Positions 8,033 to 15,655 of a stretch of DNA of 64,000 nt are shown in pieces. This DNA comes from DASZTV01 sp035547515 (GTDB lineage: Bacteria > Actinomycetota > Actinomycetes > JAFAQI01): the NCBI GenBank assembly GCA_035547515.1, contig DASZUS010000056.1:62001-126000 (forward strand), written 5' to 3'. Position 1 is the first letter of the stretch; every line of letters begins with the position of its first letter. The translations under genes were made by a program, and so were the position numbers. The notes under the pieces are model-generated. The model worked only from the letters and a program-made list of their open reading frames with translations. It was not told where the DNA came from and ran no database searches.

Positions 8033-8443
8033 ATGGCCGTGCTGGGCATGATGGTGGTCATCGGCGCGCCCGTGCTCGCTATGCTCGCCGGCTTCGCGTT
8101 GACGAGATGGACGGGCGTGGGGGCGAACGAGCTGTTTCGACGTGGCCTTGTCTCGCCCAGGCACGTCATGGATTCTCCGCCCGTTGTCGAGAACTACCAG
8201 TGGATGTCGTTGGCTGATGCCGCGCAATATCTCGGGCTTGCAGAAAGGCGGCTCCGGCCAACGGTCTCGGCCGGAGTCCTCAAGCGAGCGACGAACTACG
8301 CGGGCGAGGTTGGCGTCACCCGCTCGTCCATCGAGCGGCAGTTGGAATGGCGCCGGAACTCGACGAAGAAGGACCGGGCACGTCGGGCGGCCCTGACCGT
8401 CCTTTCCGCCTTGTTCGGGCCTTATAGGGACTACCGCCCGTAG
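8033..8443 (+). CDS. Membrane-anchored helix-turn-helix-like protein
   Basis: A 136-residue protein. ATG 8033 is preferred (GGAAGGA about 15 nt upstream). The first 25 residues form one hydrophobic helix (VLGMMVVIGAPVLAMLAGFA), followed by a region that reads like an excisionase/MerR-type helix-turn-helix: YQWMSLADAAQYLGLAERRL with the recognition-like segment TVSAGVLKRATNY, then a basic tail RRNSTKKDRARRAA. A DNA-binding-like domain tethered to the membrane is unusual; it may instead bind a protein. No family was identified. Confidence 0.65.
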   Translation: MAVLGMMVVIGAPVLAMLAGFALTRWTGVGANELFRRGLVSPRHVMDSPPVVENYQWMSLADAAQYLGLAERRLRPTVSAGVLKRATNYAGEVGVTRSSIERQLEWRRNSTKKDRARRAALTVLSALFGPYRDYRP

Positions 8444-8492
8444 CGCGCCGTTAGAACCGTTAGCCGGCCGAGTGCGCCGTGCGTAACGGCAC

Positions 8493-8744
8493 CTATTCCT
8501 CGACTGGACGCACCCAAGTCGCGCGATAGTCAAAGCTGTCTTGCTGAGCCTGCTCGAAGGTGAAGCGCACCTGCTGGCCAGTGACTAACTCTCTGTAGCC
8601 CTGCATGTCTATGACCGAGAAGCCGACCCAGGCATCGCGGCCGTGGGGAAGGTCGGGCGAACTGATCGCGCCCCAGCCTCTGTCCGGCTTGAAGAACTTC
8701 ACAACGCCGCGACTCGCTCGTGGTCTGTCCGACACGCGACCCAT
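8493..8744 (-). CDS. Cold-shock-domain-like protein
   Basis: An 83-residue protein with the first strands of a cold-shock OB fold: SRGVVKFFKPDRGWGAISS (compare the Csp core with Lys-Trp/Phe-Phe and Gly-x-Gly), then DAWVGFSVIDMQGYRELVTG and QQVRFTFEQAQQDSFDYRA. RNA/DNA-binding motif RNP1 is only partly kept, so this is a diverged member. ATG 8744 is well supported by GGAGG six bases upstream. It is convergent with the HTH membrane gene; between the two stops lie 49 bases with a weak GCCGT/ACGGC hairpin. Confidence 0.75.
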   Translation of the reverse strand: MGRVSDRPRASRGVVKFFKPDRGWGAISSPDLPHGRDAWVGFSVIDMQGYRELVTGQQVRFTFEQAQQDSFDYRATWVRPVEE

Positions 8745-8803
8745 CTTGCCTCCGCACTTCGGCCACAAGTGCGTGACAACGGCAGGCGTCATCGCCGACG
8801 CCG

Positions 8804-8843
8804 TTGCGCAACTAGTTGCATAAGGTAATGATATAGTTGGCTC
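8804..8843 (+). promoter_or_regulatory. Promoter and palindromic operator of the MarR-MFS operon
   Basis: A 12-bp perfect palindrome GCAACTAGTTGC lies at 8808-8819, followed by a -10-like TATAGT at 8832-8837 only 6 bases before the ATG at 8844. No Shine-Dalgarno sequence fits between them, so a leaderless transcript is likely. The palindrome sits where a -35 would be, as expected for MarR autorepression. Confidence 0.55.
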
Positions 8844-9305
8844 ATGGACGAGCCGTCGGTCGAGAGCCTCAGCGATGAGCTGGTCACATGCCTCGAGGAC
8901 CTGATCAGCGTCCTGCGGCAGCTGCCTGCAGATCCTGACCTGAGCCTGAACGCTGCACTCGTCGTCCGCCACTGCGTCGCCAACGGACCCACGCGGGTGT
9001 CGGTGCTCGCCGAACAGCTCGGAGTCAGCCAGCCCGCAGCAACCCAACTCGTCGACCGTCTGCAAGCCGAGGGCTGGGTACGGCGGACAGCCGACGCAGA
9101 CGACCGCCGGGCCGTGCTGACCGTGGCGACTGCGACCGGCCGACGCCGGCTTGCCAAACGACACGCGACACGGGTGCGGTCCGTCGCCCAAGGCGTACGG
9201 GAGCTCGATGCGTCGCAGCAGCGCCTCCTGCAGGCCGCGGCACCTGCCCTGAAGGAGCTTGTCTCCACCCTGAAGTCCATCACGCGCAATGGAGATGCGG
9301 CATGA
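8844..9305 (+). CDS. MarR-family transcriptional regulator
   Basis: A 153-residue winged-helix repressor. Helices at both ends form the dimer interface; the DNA-binding part is TRVSVLAEQLGVSQPAATQL followed by the wing VRRTADADDRRAVLTV, with the family's Asp-Asp-Arg-Arg signature. Its stop overlaps the start of the MFS gene (ATGA at 9302-9305), so it very probably represses this efflux operon and itself, releasing DNA on binding a toxic or phenolic ligand. The operator is the palindrome just upstream. The ligand cannot be guessed. Confidence 0.88.
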   Translation: MDEPSVESLSDELVTCLEDLISVLRQLPADPDLSLNAALVVRHCVANGPTRVSVLAEQLGVSQPAATQLVDRLQAEGWVRRTADADDRRAVLTVATATGRRRLAKRHATRVRSVAQGVRELDASQQRLLQAAAPALKELVSTLKSITRNGDAA

Positions 9306-10573
9306 CCGCTGAGTCGACACGCAGCAACGACGTGCAAGCCGTGAGCCCGTTCCGCCAGCCGCGCGCCGTCTGGGCCGTCGCGCTGGCGTGCGTCGTCTCG
9401 TTCATGGGCATCGGCTTGGTCGACCCGATCTTGCCCGCCCTGCGCTCCTCGTTGCACGCGAGCACCAGCCAGATCTCCCTGCTGTTCACCAGCTACCTGG
9501 TCGTGACGGCCGTGATGATGCTGATCACCAACGCGGTGAGCAGCCGGATCGGCGCGAAGCGCACCCTGGTCGGAGGGCTGGTCCTGATCGTCGCGTTCTC
9601 CCTGTTAGCCGGTACGTCGAACAGCGTGGGCCAGATCGTCGGCTACCGCGCCGGATGGGGCCTCGGCAACGCGCTGTTCATCGCCACCTCCCTCGCGGTG
9701 ATCGTCGCGTCGGCATCCGGCGGCTTCACCGGCGCGATCGTGCTGTACGAGACGGCGCTCGGCGTCGGGATCGCGGTCGGCCCGCTGCTCGGCGGACTAC
9801 TCGGCGGGGTCAGCTGGCGCGGGCCGTTCTTCGGCGTCTCCGCGCTCATGGCGGTCGCCCTGGTGCTCACCGTCACGCTGGTCGACCGCACTCCCCCGCC
9901 GCCGACTCGGACATCGGTGCTGGCTCCGATCAAGGCGCTCTCGCACCGCGGGCTGCTGACGCTGAGCCTGGTCGCCCTGCTCTACAACTGGGGCTTCTTC
10001 ACCCTGCTGGGTTATTCGCCGTACCCGATGGGGCTCGACGCCCACCAACTCGGCCTGGTCTTCTGCGGCTGGGGCATCTTGGTCGCCATCTTCGCGGTCG
10101 AGGGCGCGCCGCGACTGCAGGCCCGCTTCGGTACGGCCCGCACGCTCTACGCCAACCTCGCGATCTTCGCGATCGTGCTCGTCGCGACGGGCATCTGGGT
10201 GCACCACCTGGCGCCACTCGTCGTCATGGTGATCGTCGCCGGCGCGTGCATCGGGCTGAACAACACGCTGATGACGCAGGCCGTCATGACCATCTCGGAA
10301 GCCGATCGCCCGGTCGCCTCTGCCGCGTACGGGTTCGTGCGATTCATCGGCGGTGGGCTTGCGCCGTACTTCGCCAGCAGGCTCGCGCAAGCACACGGCG
10401 ACCACCTTCCGTTCTACATCGGGGCCGCAGCGGTCGCCCTCGCGGTCCCCGTGCTCGCCTCTGTGCACGGGCAGCTCGCCGTCGCCGAGCAGCGCCAGAG
10501 TGAGTCACACACCGAGCCACGCTTGGACGACCCCGATGTCGTCGAAGAAGCCGCGATCAACTCCGCCAGCTGA
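9302..10573 (+). CDS. MFS drug-efflux transporter (DHA1 type)
   Basis: A 423-residue, twelve-helix transporter of the inner membrane. Features: FMGIGLVDPILPALRSSL in the first helix (DHA1-like motif), NAVSSRIGAKRTLVGG (motif A region between helices 2 and 3), GPLLGGLLGGVSWRGPFFG (motif C, antiporter hallmark) in helix 5, and a symmetric second half. The short acidic C-terminal tail is cytoplasmic. Proton-driven export of a hydrophobic compound is likely. Control by the upstream MarR is indicated by the 4-bp overlap; the UspA gene follows with a 1-nt overlap. Confidence 0.87.
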   Translation: MTAESTRSNDVQAVSPFRQPRAVWAVALACVVSFMGIGLVDPILPALRSSLHASTSQISLLFTSYLVVTAVMMLITNAVSSRIGAKRTLVGGLVLIVAFSLLAGTSNSVGQIVGYRAGWGLGNALFIATSLAVIVASASGGFTGAIVLYETALGVGIAVGPLLGGLLGGVSWRGPFFGVSALMAVALVLTVTLVDRTPPPPTRTSVLAPIKALSHRGLLTLSLVALLYNWGFFTLLGYSPYPMGLDAHQLGLVFCGWGILVAIFAVEGAPRLQARFGTARTLYANLAIFAIVLVATGIWVHHLAPLVVMVIVAGACIGLNNTLMTQAVMTISEADRPVASAAYGFVRFIGGGLAPYFASRLAQAHGDHLPFYIGAAAVALAVPVLASVHGQLAVAEQRQSESHTEPRLDDPDVVEEAAINSAS

Positions 10574-11025
10574 TGGCCCTTCCCACGCAGTTCGAGCTCG
10601 GCACCGACGGCGCCCGGACCATCGTCGCCGGCGTCGATGGCTCCGAGCAGTCGTTGCGCGCGGCGAGCTTCGCCGCAGGATGGGCCCGCCGCGATGGCTC
10701 TGCGTTGGTGTGCGTCTACGTCCAACGCTGGCATGCCGCTGCCAGCCAGGACCCGCACGCCGCGATGATCTGCGAGCAGGGCGAGCGCGAAGTGGTCGCC
10801 AAGCTCAGGCGCGACTTGCTCGACGCCCAGACGCGCTGGGGTGTCCGCGCCGAACTCGTCGTACGCCGCGGCGACCCGACCTCGGAGCTCGCCAAGGTCG
10901 CCGACGAAGTCCGTGCCGACTCAGTCGTGGTCGGCCGATCTACGAAGGTCGGTCACGAAAGGCTCGGCTCAACCGGTGGGAAGCTGATCCGCGCCGGCCG
11001 CTGGCCGGTCACCGTCGTGCCATGA
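10573..11025 (+). CDS. Universal stress protein (UspA family)
   Basis: A 150-residue single Usp domain: TIVAGVDGSEQSLRAASFA at the N-terminus and the nucleotide-binding tail VVVGRSTKVGHERLGSTGGK then GRWPVTVVP, close to the ATP-binding consensus (G2xG9xGS/T) though the first Gly pair is altered to Gly-Arg. Usp proteins bind ATP and modulate survival under stress. The ATG uses the A of the MFS stop (TGATG), so it is part of the MarR operon. Its last 57 bases overlap the end of the convergent MmpL gene. Confidence 0.85.
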   Translation: MALPTQFELGTDGARTIVAGVDGSEQSLRAASFAAGWARRDGSALVCVYVQRWHAAASQDPHAAMICEQGEREVVAKLRRDLLDAQTRWGVRAELVVRRGDPTSELAKVADEVRADSVVVGRSTKVGHERLGSTGGKLIRAGRWPVTVVP

Positions 11026-13200
11026 GTCCTGCTGCGACGCAGTGCCGGCGACCGGGGCGTCGGAGCCCTCGACGTTGAGCTGCGGAATCAGCCGGTCGAG
11101 CCAGCGCGGCAGCCACCAGTTGGCCTCACCGAAGACGTGCATCAGGGCCGGCACCAGGACGGTTCGCACGATGAAGGCGTCGATGATGATCGCACCGGCA
11201 AGTCCGAGGCCGAACTGCTTGATGACCACGCTGGGACCGAGCGCGAACGACGCGAAGACCAGGATCATGATCGCGGCAGCAGCGGTGATCACCCGCCCGG
11301 TAGCTGCCTGACCGACCGTCACTGCGGCACGGTTGTCGCGCCGGGCCACCCACTCCTCGTGCATCCGGCTGACCAGAAACACCTCGTAGTCCATCGAGAG
11401 CCCGAACAGGATGGACACCATCAACACCGGTACGAAGACTTCCACCGGCGCCTTTGCCGAGATCCCGAACAGCGACTTCCCCCAGCCCCACTCGAAGACT
11501 GCGTTCATCAGGCCGAGCGCGGCGCCCACGGAGAGCAGGTTCATCACCGAGGCGATCAGCGGGACCAGCAGGCTTCGGAAGACCGCCATCAGGAGCAGGA
11601 ACCCCAGCACCACGACGACCGCGATGAACAGCGGCAGCTTGGCCGACAAGATGTGGTTGAAGTCCGTCTGGATGGCGGTCTGACCACCGACGAGGACAGA
11701 CAGCCCGGAGCCGGCCTCGGCGTGCGGCAAGACGGTGCCTCGCAACCGATGAAGCAACGCGGTGGTCTGCTTCGACTGCGGGCTGGTGGTCGGATACAGC
11801 TGTGCGATCGCCACCGTCTTCTGCGGATTGAGCACCGGTGCGGTGACCCGCGCCACGCCCGGCTGTTGCGCCAGACCGGCAGTGATCGCGCCGAAGCGAG
11901 CCGCATCATCTGCTGACGGCAGCTGCGCAACCAGCTCGAACGGACCGCTGAAGCCAGGACCGAAACCCTCCGACAACAGCTCGTAGGCGCGGTGCGTGGT
12001 GGAGCTCGCCGGGTCACTGCCGGCGTCGTCGAGCCCCAGCCGGAGAGTGAAGATCGGAAGGGCGATCACGACGACGACGGCGAGAGCAACCAAAGCGGGG
12101 ATGGTGGGGCGACGCTCGATAAACGCTGCCCAGCGCTGCCACCGCCCTCCTGCATGCTCGGGCACCGGGCCGCTCTCCCTCATGGCCGACCGTTGCCGAC
12201 GACTGAAGACCTTCATGCCGAAGAACCCGAGCAGCGCTGGCAGCAAGGTCAGCGAAGCCAGCATCGTGAGCCCGACGGTGATCGCCGCAGAGACCGCGAT
12301 GCCATAGAGAAAGGAGACGCCGAGCGCGAACTGCCCGAGCAGCGCGATGCAGACGGTCAAGCCCGCGAAGAACACTGCCCGCCCGGCGGTGTTCACCGCG
12401 CCGACCGCAGCGTCCTCGACGTTCAGCCCGGCTCGCACCTTGGCCCGATGCCGAGTCACGATGAGGAGGGCGTAGTCGATCCCGACACCCAAGCCGATGA
12501 GTACGCCGAGCAACGTCGCGAAGCTCGCGATCGAGAACACATGGCTGAGCAGGCCAGTGACGGAGTAGCCGACACCGATGGCGATGAGCGCGGTAATCAA
12601 CGGAACGAAGGCTGCAAAGAGGGCGCCGAAGGCGATTCCGAGCACGATCAGCGCCAGCACGATGCCGGAGCCCGTGCTGCTCGAGCTGCCCTGCGACTGC
12701 ACCTGCTCGATGTCCTGCCCGCCCAGCTCGACTTGGAGCTCAGGGGTGCGCGCCGCCTCGGCCGTCTTGACGACCTGCTTGATCGCGTCTTTCGGGAGGT
12801 TCTGAGTCTCCTCGTCGAAGACGACCGTCGCGAACGCGATCGTGCCGTCGCGACTGATCTGCGCCGAACCGCCTGCGTCGTACGGGCTCCGGACGCCCAC
12901 CACGTGCGCCGACCGCGCGAGGGCCGCCAGCATGTCGGTCACTTGCTCGCGAACCGAGGGAGAGCGCACCGTTCCGGACAGGGTGTGGATGACGACCTGG
13001 TCGGAACTGCCGGACGCGGAAGCGAAGTCGGAGCGGAGCAGATCGAGCGCCTGGGAGGACTGCGTGTGCGGCAGCTGGAACTTCGTGGAGAAGTTGGTCC
13101 CGAGCCCCCGGCTCAGAGCAAATGACCCGATCAGCGCGAGGAGCCAGAGCGCCAGCACCGCCCGGCGCCGACGAAAACACCAGGCGGCGAGCGACTTCAC
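10969..13200 (-). CDS. MmpL/RND-superfamily transporter
   Basis: A 743-residue membrane protein with the actinobacterial MMPL layout: helix 1 (~13-33), a large external domain, helices 2-6 with GVGIDYALLIVTRHR (proton-relay Asp-Tyr), second external domain, then helices 8-12 with SMDYEVFLVSRMHEEW (second Asp-Tyr pair). The duplicated Asp-Tyr pairs are the proton path. MmpL proteins export lipids or act in drug and metal efflux; the substrate is unknown. The hydrophilic C-terminal tail overlaps the end of the convergent UspA gene by 57 bp. It is divergent from the Mrp-like cluster. Confidence 0.9.
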   Translation of the reverse strand: MKSLAAWCFRRRRAVLALWLLALIGSFALSRGLGTNFSTKFQLPHTQSSQALDLLRSDFASASGSSDQVVIHTLSGTVRSPSVREQVTDMLAALARSAHVVGVRSPYDAGGSAQISRDGTIAFATVVFDEETQNLPKDAIKQVVKTAEAARTPELQVELGGQDIEQVQSQGSSSSTGSGIVLALIVLGIAFGALFAAFVPLITALIAIGVGYSVTGLLSHVFSIASFATLLGVLIGLGVGIDYALLIVTRHRAKVRAGLNVEDAAVGAVNTAGRAVFFAGLTVCIALLGQFALGVSFLYGIAVSAAITVGLTMLASLTLLPALLGFFGMKVFSRRQRSAMRESGPVPEHAGGRWQRWAAFIERRPTIPALVALAVVVVIALPIFTLRLGLDDAGSDPASSTTHRAYELLSEGFGPGFSGPFELVAQLPSADDAARFGAITAGLAQQPGVARVTAPVLNPQKTVAIAQLYPTTSPQSKQTTALLHRLRGTVLPHAEAGSGLSVLVGGQTAIQTDFNHILSAKLPLFIAVVVVLGFLLLMAVFRSLLVPLIASVMNLLSVGAALGLMNAVFEWGWGKSLFGISAKAPVEVFVPVLMVSILFGLSMDYEVFLVSRMHEEWVARRDNRAAVTVGQAATGRVITAAAAIMILVFASFALGPSVVIKQFGLGLAGAIIIDAFIVRTVLVPALMHVFGEANWWLPRWLDRLIPQLNVEGSDAPVAGTASQQDSWHDGDRPAAGADQLPTG

Positions 13201-13296
13201 TCGTCCTCCTGGTCGTCATTACTCAGAACTTGGTTGAGGCAAGCAAGTCTAGCCATTGGGCCGGTTAGCCCCCTGCCGCCGGGGGACATCACGCCC

Positions 13297-13773
13297 GTGA
13301 GGGCGTGGCGATGGGCGGCCGAGATCGGCGCCTGGGCAGCAGCGGCCCTCGGCGTCTGGCTGCTCACCCTCTCCTCGGTCACCTACGCGGACCTGAGCGT
13401 CGCCATCCCCGCGGCGTTGGCCTCCGGCGCAGGAGCGCGGGCGTCCCGCCGGGCGTTGTCGCTCCGGGCTGCCAACGGCGGCCGACTCCACTGGCTGACG
13501 GTCCTTCCGGCCGCGATCGTGCGGGACACCGCCGCGGTGCTTGCCCTGCCGTGGCGCCGGCTGCTCCGCGACGTCCCGGAGGGGCACTGGGAGCGGATCC
13601 CTGTACGCCCGGGAGCCGACACTGAGGCATCGGCGGCCAGAATCGTCGCGACCGCGCTCGTTTCGGCCACACCGGGCAGCTTCGTCGTCCACGACGACCC
13701 GGACACCGGCGAGCTGCTCGTGCACGTCCTGGTGTCCGGCAGGCCCTCGGTCACAGCGGTGGTGCGCGGGTGA
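13297..13773 (+). CDS. mrpE: MrpE/MnhE-like subunit of cation antiporter module
   Basis: A 158-residue protein with two or three helices at the N-terminus (WAAEIGAWAAAALGVWLLTLS and the ATLRS-like following loop) and a soluble C-terminal domain with RIVATALVSATPGSFVVHDD and LLVHVLVSG, the MrpE signature. GTG 13297 is chosen because GGGGGA lies eight bases upstream; the frame stays open 21 codons further. MrpE corresponds to MbhA of archaeal membrane-bound hydrogenases and is needed for assembly of Mrp Na+/H+ antiporters. First gene of a tightly overlapping operon. Confidence 0.8.
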   Translation: MRAWRWAAEIGAWAAAALGVWLLTLSSVTYADLSVAIPAALASGAGARASRRALSLRAANGGRLHWLTVLPAAIVRDTAAVLALPWRRLLRDVPEGHWERIPVRPGADTEASAARIVATALVSATPGSFVVHDDPDTGELLVHVLVSGRPSVTAVVRG

Positions 13774-14024
13774 ACGCGTGGATCGCCGCCTCGGCAGTGC
13801 TCCTGGTGGCCGGCCTAGGCCCGGCACTCGTTGTCGGCTCGCGGGGCGACGGGATTGCGCGGCTTGTCGGCCTGCAACTGGCGTCGCCGGTCGCGGTCTT
13901 CGCTCTGATGGCCTTCTCGGTCGGGGTGAACCAGCCGAGCTATCTCATCGTGCCGCTCGTGCTGGCGGTGCTCAACGTGGTGGGCACGCTGGTCTACACG
14001 CGCCTGCTCGGGCCGCGAGCATGA
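13770..14024 (+). CDS. mrpF: MrpF/MnhF-like subunit
   Basis: An 84-residue protein made of three membrane helices. The middle part GIARLVGLQLASPVAVFALMAF resembles the MrpF core (normally with an Asp-Arg before the second helix; here Gly-Ile-Ala-Arg). Start overlaps the mrpE stop by 4 bp. Equivalent to MbhB. Identification relies on position between mrpE and mrpG as well as on sequence. Confidence 0.8.
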   Translation: MNAWIAASAVLLVAGLGPALVVGSRGDGIARLVGLQLASPVAVFALMAFSVGVNQPSYLIVPLVLAVLNVVGTLVYTRLLGPRA

Positions 14025-14326
14025 TCCGCACCGTCGTGTCCGACGCGCTGCTTTCGGCATCACTGCTCATCGTGGTGCTGTCGGCGGTCGGCGCGTTGAC
14101 CATGCGTACGACGTTCGGGCGGCTGCACTATGTCGCGCCGGTGACCACCGTTGCGGGCCCGTTGTTCGGAGCCGCTGCCGCCGTCCGGACCGGGTGGGGG
14201 ATCACCGCCGGCCTCGAGATCCTGATCGTCGTCATCATGGCCCTCTCAGGACCAGTGCTGGAGATCGCGACCGGGCGAGCCGAAGCACAGCAGCAGGGCG
14301 TTCTCACGCCGGAGAGCCCGTCATGA
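14021..14326 (+). CDS. mrpG: MrpG/MnhG-like subunit
   Basis: A 101-residue, three-helix protein with the conserved MrpG stretch VGALTMRTTFGRLHYVAPVT (family: Gly-x2-R-x-pD-x2-xRLH), the Arg-Leu-His being well kept. The start overlaps the mrpF stop (ATGA). Equivalent to MbhC; part of the ion-translocating half of Mrp and Mbh complexes. Its short tail after the third helix is polar and unlike relatives. Confidence 0.82.
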   Translation: MIRTVVSDALLSASLLIVVLSAVGALTMRTTFGRLHYVAPVTTVAGPLFGAAAAVRTGWGITAGLEILIVVIMALSGPVLEIATGRAEAQQQGVLTPESPS

Positions 14327-14577
14327 CCGCGGGGCCCGCGACGACCGCCGTCGTGGCGATTGCGCTCACGCTGGTCTTGCTGGGAGCGATCGCGGTCGTG
14401 CGGAGCGAGGATCCCCAGCGTCAGGCGGTCACGCTGTCGGTCTTCGGGATCTGCCTCACCGTCCTGTTCTTCGTGCTCGACGCTCCCGATGTGGCGCTCA
14501 GCCAAGTGGCCGTCGGCACGGTGATCGTGCCGCTGATGGTCCTGCTCGCCATCAGCAAGATCCGCGGCGGCCGATGA
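14323..14577 (+). CDS. MbhD-like (DUF4040) subunit
   Basis: An 84-residue protein of three helices with the DUF4040 motif AVTLSVFGICLTVLFFVLDA followed by PDVALSQVAVGT, the region that in Mrp antiporters is fused to the C-terminus of MrpA and in Mbh hydrogenases is the separate subunit MbhD. It is thought to line the lateral ion channel. Overlaps its neighbours by 4 bp on each side. Its presence as a free gene shows the cluster is built like Mbh rather than a classical seven-gene Mrp. Confidence 0.85.
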   Translation: MTAGPATTAVVAIALTLVLLGAIAVVRSEDPQRQAVTLSVFGICLTVLFFVLDAPDVALSQVAVGTVIVPLMVLLAISKIRGGR

Positions 14578-15311
14578 ACCGGAGCGTCCGGTTGTGGGTC
14601 GTGACCATCGCCGGTCTCGCCGTGGCTGTGGCCTTCGGTCTCGCGTTCGTCGGGCTTCCCTCCTTCGGCGGCAGCAGCCACCCGTACCGAACTGCGGCTG
14701 TCCACGCCGCAGTGGCGCATCAGACGGCGAACGTCGTCAGCTCGGTCAACTTCGACCAGCGCGGTCTCGACACCCTCGGTGAGGAGACCATCCTCTTTGC
14801 CTCAGTGATCGGCGTCTCCGCGCTGCTTCGGCCCTCGCAAGAGGAACAGGACGCCGGGCCGTCCGACACGGGCCGCGTCCTCGGGCTCACCCAGATCTTC
14901 GGCTACGCCGTCATCCCGCTCGTCTGCATCATCGGCCTCGACGTCATCGCGCACGGTCAGCTCACCCCCGGCGGGGGGTTCCAGGGCGGGATCATCGTGG
15001 CGTCCGGGATCCATCTCCTCTACGTCGCGGGCTCCTATTCGACCCTCGACAAGCTGCGGCCGGTCGCCCTCTTCGAGCATGGTGAGGCCGTCGGCGCCGC
15101 AGCGTTCGCGTGTCTGGGTGTCGCTGGTGCCGCGACGACCATGGGCTTCCTCGGCAACGTCTTGCCCCGCGGCACATTCGGGCAGCTGTACTCGGCGGGC
15201 AGCGTCCCGCTGCTGAACGGCGCCGTCGGAGTGGAGGTGGCGTCGGGAGCCATCGTGCTGGTGGCGAAGTTCCTCGACCAGGCGATCCTGCTCGGACCGA
15301 AACGCGGATGA
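14574..15311 (+). CDS. mrpB: MbhE-MbhF (MrpA tail plus MrpB) fusion
   Basis: A 245-residue membrane protein joining two units that are usually separate. Residues ~1-95 match MbhE / the end of MrpA, with the signature FDQRGLDTLGEETILFASVI. Residues ~105-245 match MrpB, with AHGQLTPGGGFQGGIIVASG (GHxxPGGGFxGG in the family). About seven helices in total. Both units belong to the ion-pumping membrane arm. The order G-D-(E+F)-C continues the Mbh gene order exactly. A short charged linker (SQEEQDAGPSDTGR) separates the two parts. Confidence 0.87.
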   Translation: MNRSVRLWVVTIAGLAVAVAFGLAFVGLPSFGGSSHPYRTAAVHAAVAHQTANVVSSVNFDQRGLDTLGEETILFASVIGVSALLRPSQEEQDAGPSDTGRVLGLTQIFGYAVIPLVCIIGLDVIAHGQLTPGGGFQGGIIVASGIHLLYVAGSYSTLDKLRPVALFEHGEAVGAAAFACLGVAGAATTMGFLGNVLPRGTFGQLYSAGSVPLLNGAVGVEVASGAIVLVAKFLDQAILLGPKRG

Positions 15312-15655
15312 GCTACTACGGCTACTTCGTTGCCGGCGCCGTCCTGCTCGTCGGTGTGTTCGGCATGGCGCGCAGCCGCAACCTGGTGCACGCCGTCGTG
15401 TGCCTGTCGGTGAGCCAGGCCGGCACTTACGTGATGCTGCTGAGCATCGGCTATCAGCGGCACGCGACCGCCCCGGTGTTCGGCTCGACCCAGAAGCCTT
15501 CGGCCGACGTGGTCGATCCGGTCATGCAGGCCCTCTGCCTCACCGACATCGTGGTGTCCGCGACGGTCACGGCGCTGCTTCTCGCGCTCTCGCTGCAGAT
15601 CGCCAAGCACCACGGGACGACTGACCCCGACGAGCTGACCGCGTTGAGGGGCTGA
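15308..15655 (+). CDS. mrpC: MrpC/MnhC (NuoK-like) subunit
   Basis: A 115-residue three-helix protein homologous to NuoK: RNLVHAVVCLSVSQAGTYVM in helix 2 and VVDPVMQALCLTDIVVSATV in helix 3, where PxxQALxLTxIVI is the MrpC hallmark. The usual helix-2 Glu of NuoK is not evident here. Start overlaps the upstream stop by 4 bp; its own stop shares one base with the next start. Equivalent to MbhG. Confidence 0.87.
   Translation: MSYYGYFVAGAVLLVGVFGMARSRNLVHAVVCLSVSQAGTYVMLLSIGYQRHATAPVFGSTQKPSADVVDPVMQALCLTDIVVSATVTALLLALSLQIAKHHGTTDPDELTALRG

Noticed and set aside
11992..13125. Plus-strand open frame of 377 codons opposite the MmpL gene
   Set aside because: Composition is dominated by Arg, Asp, Gly and Glu, typical of antisense frames; the MmpL gene has clear family motifs.
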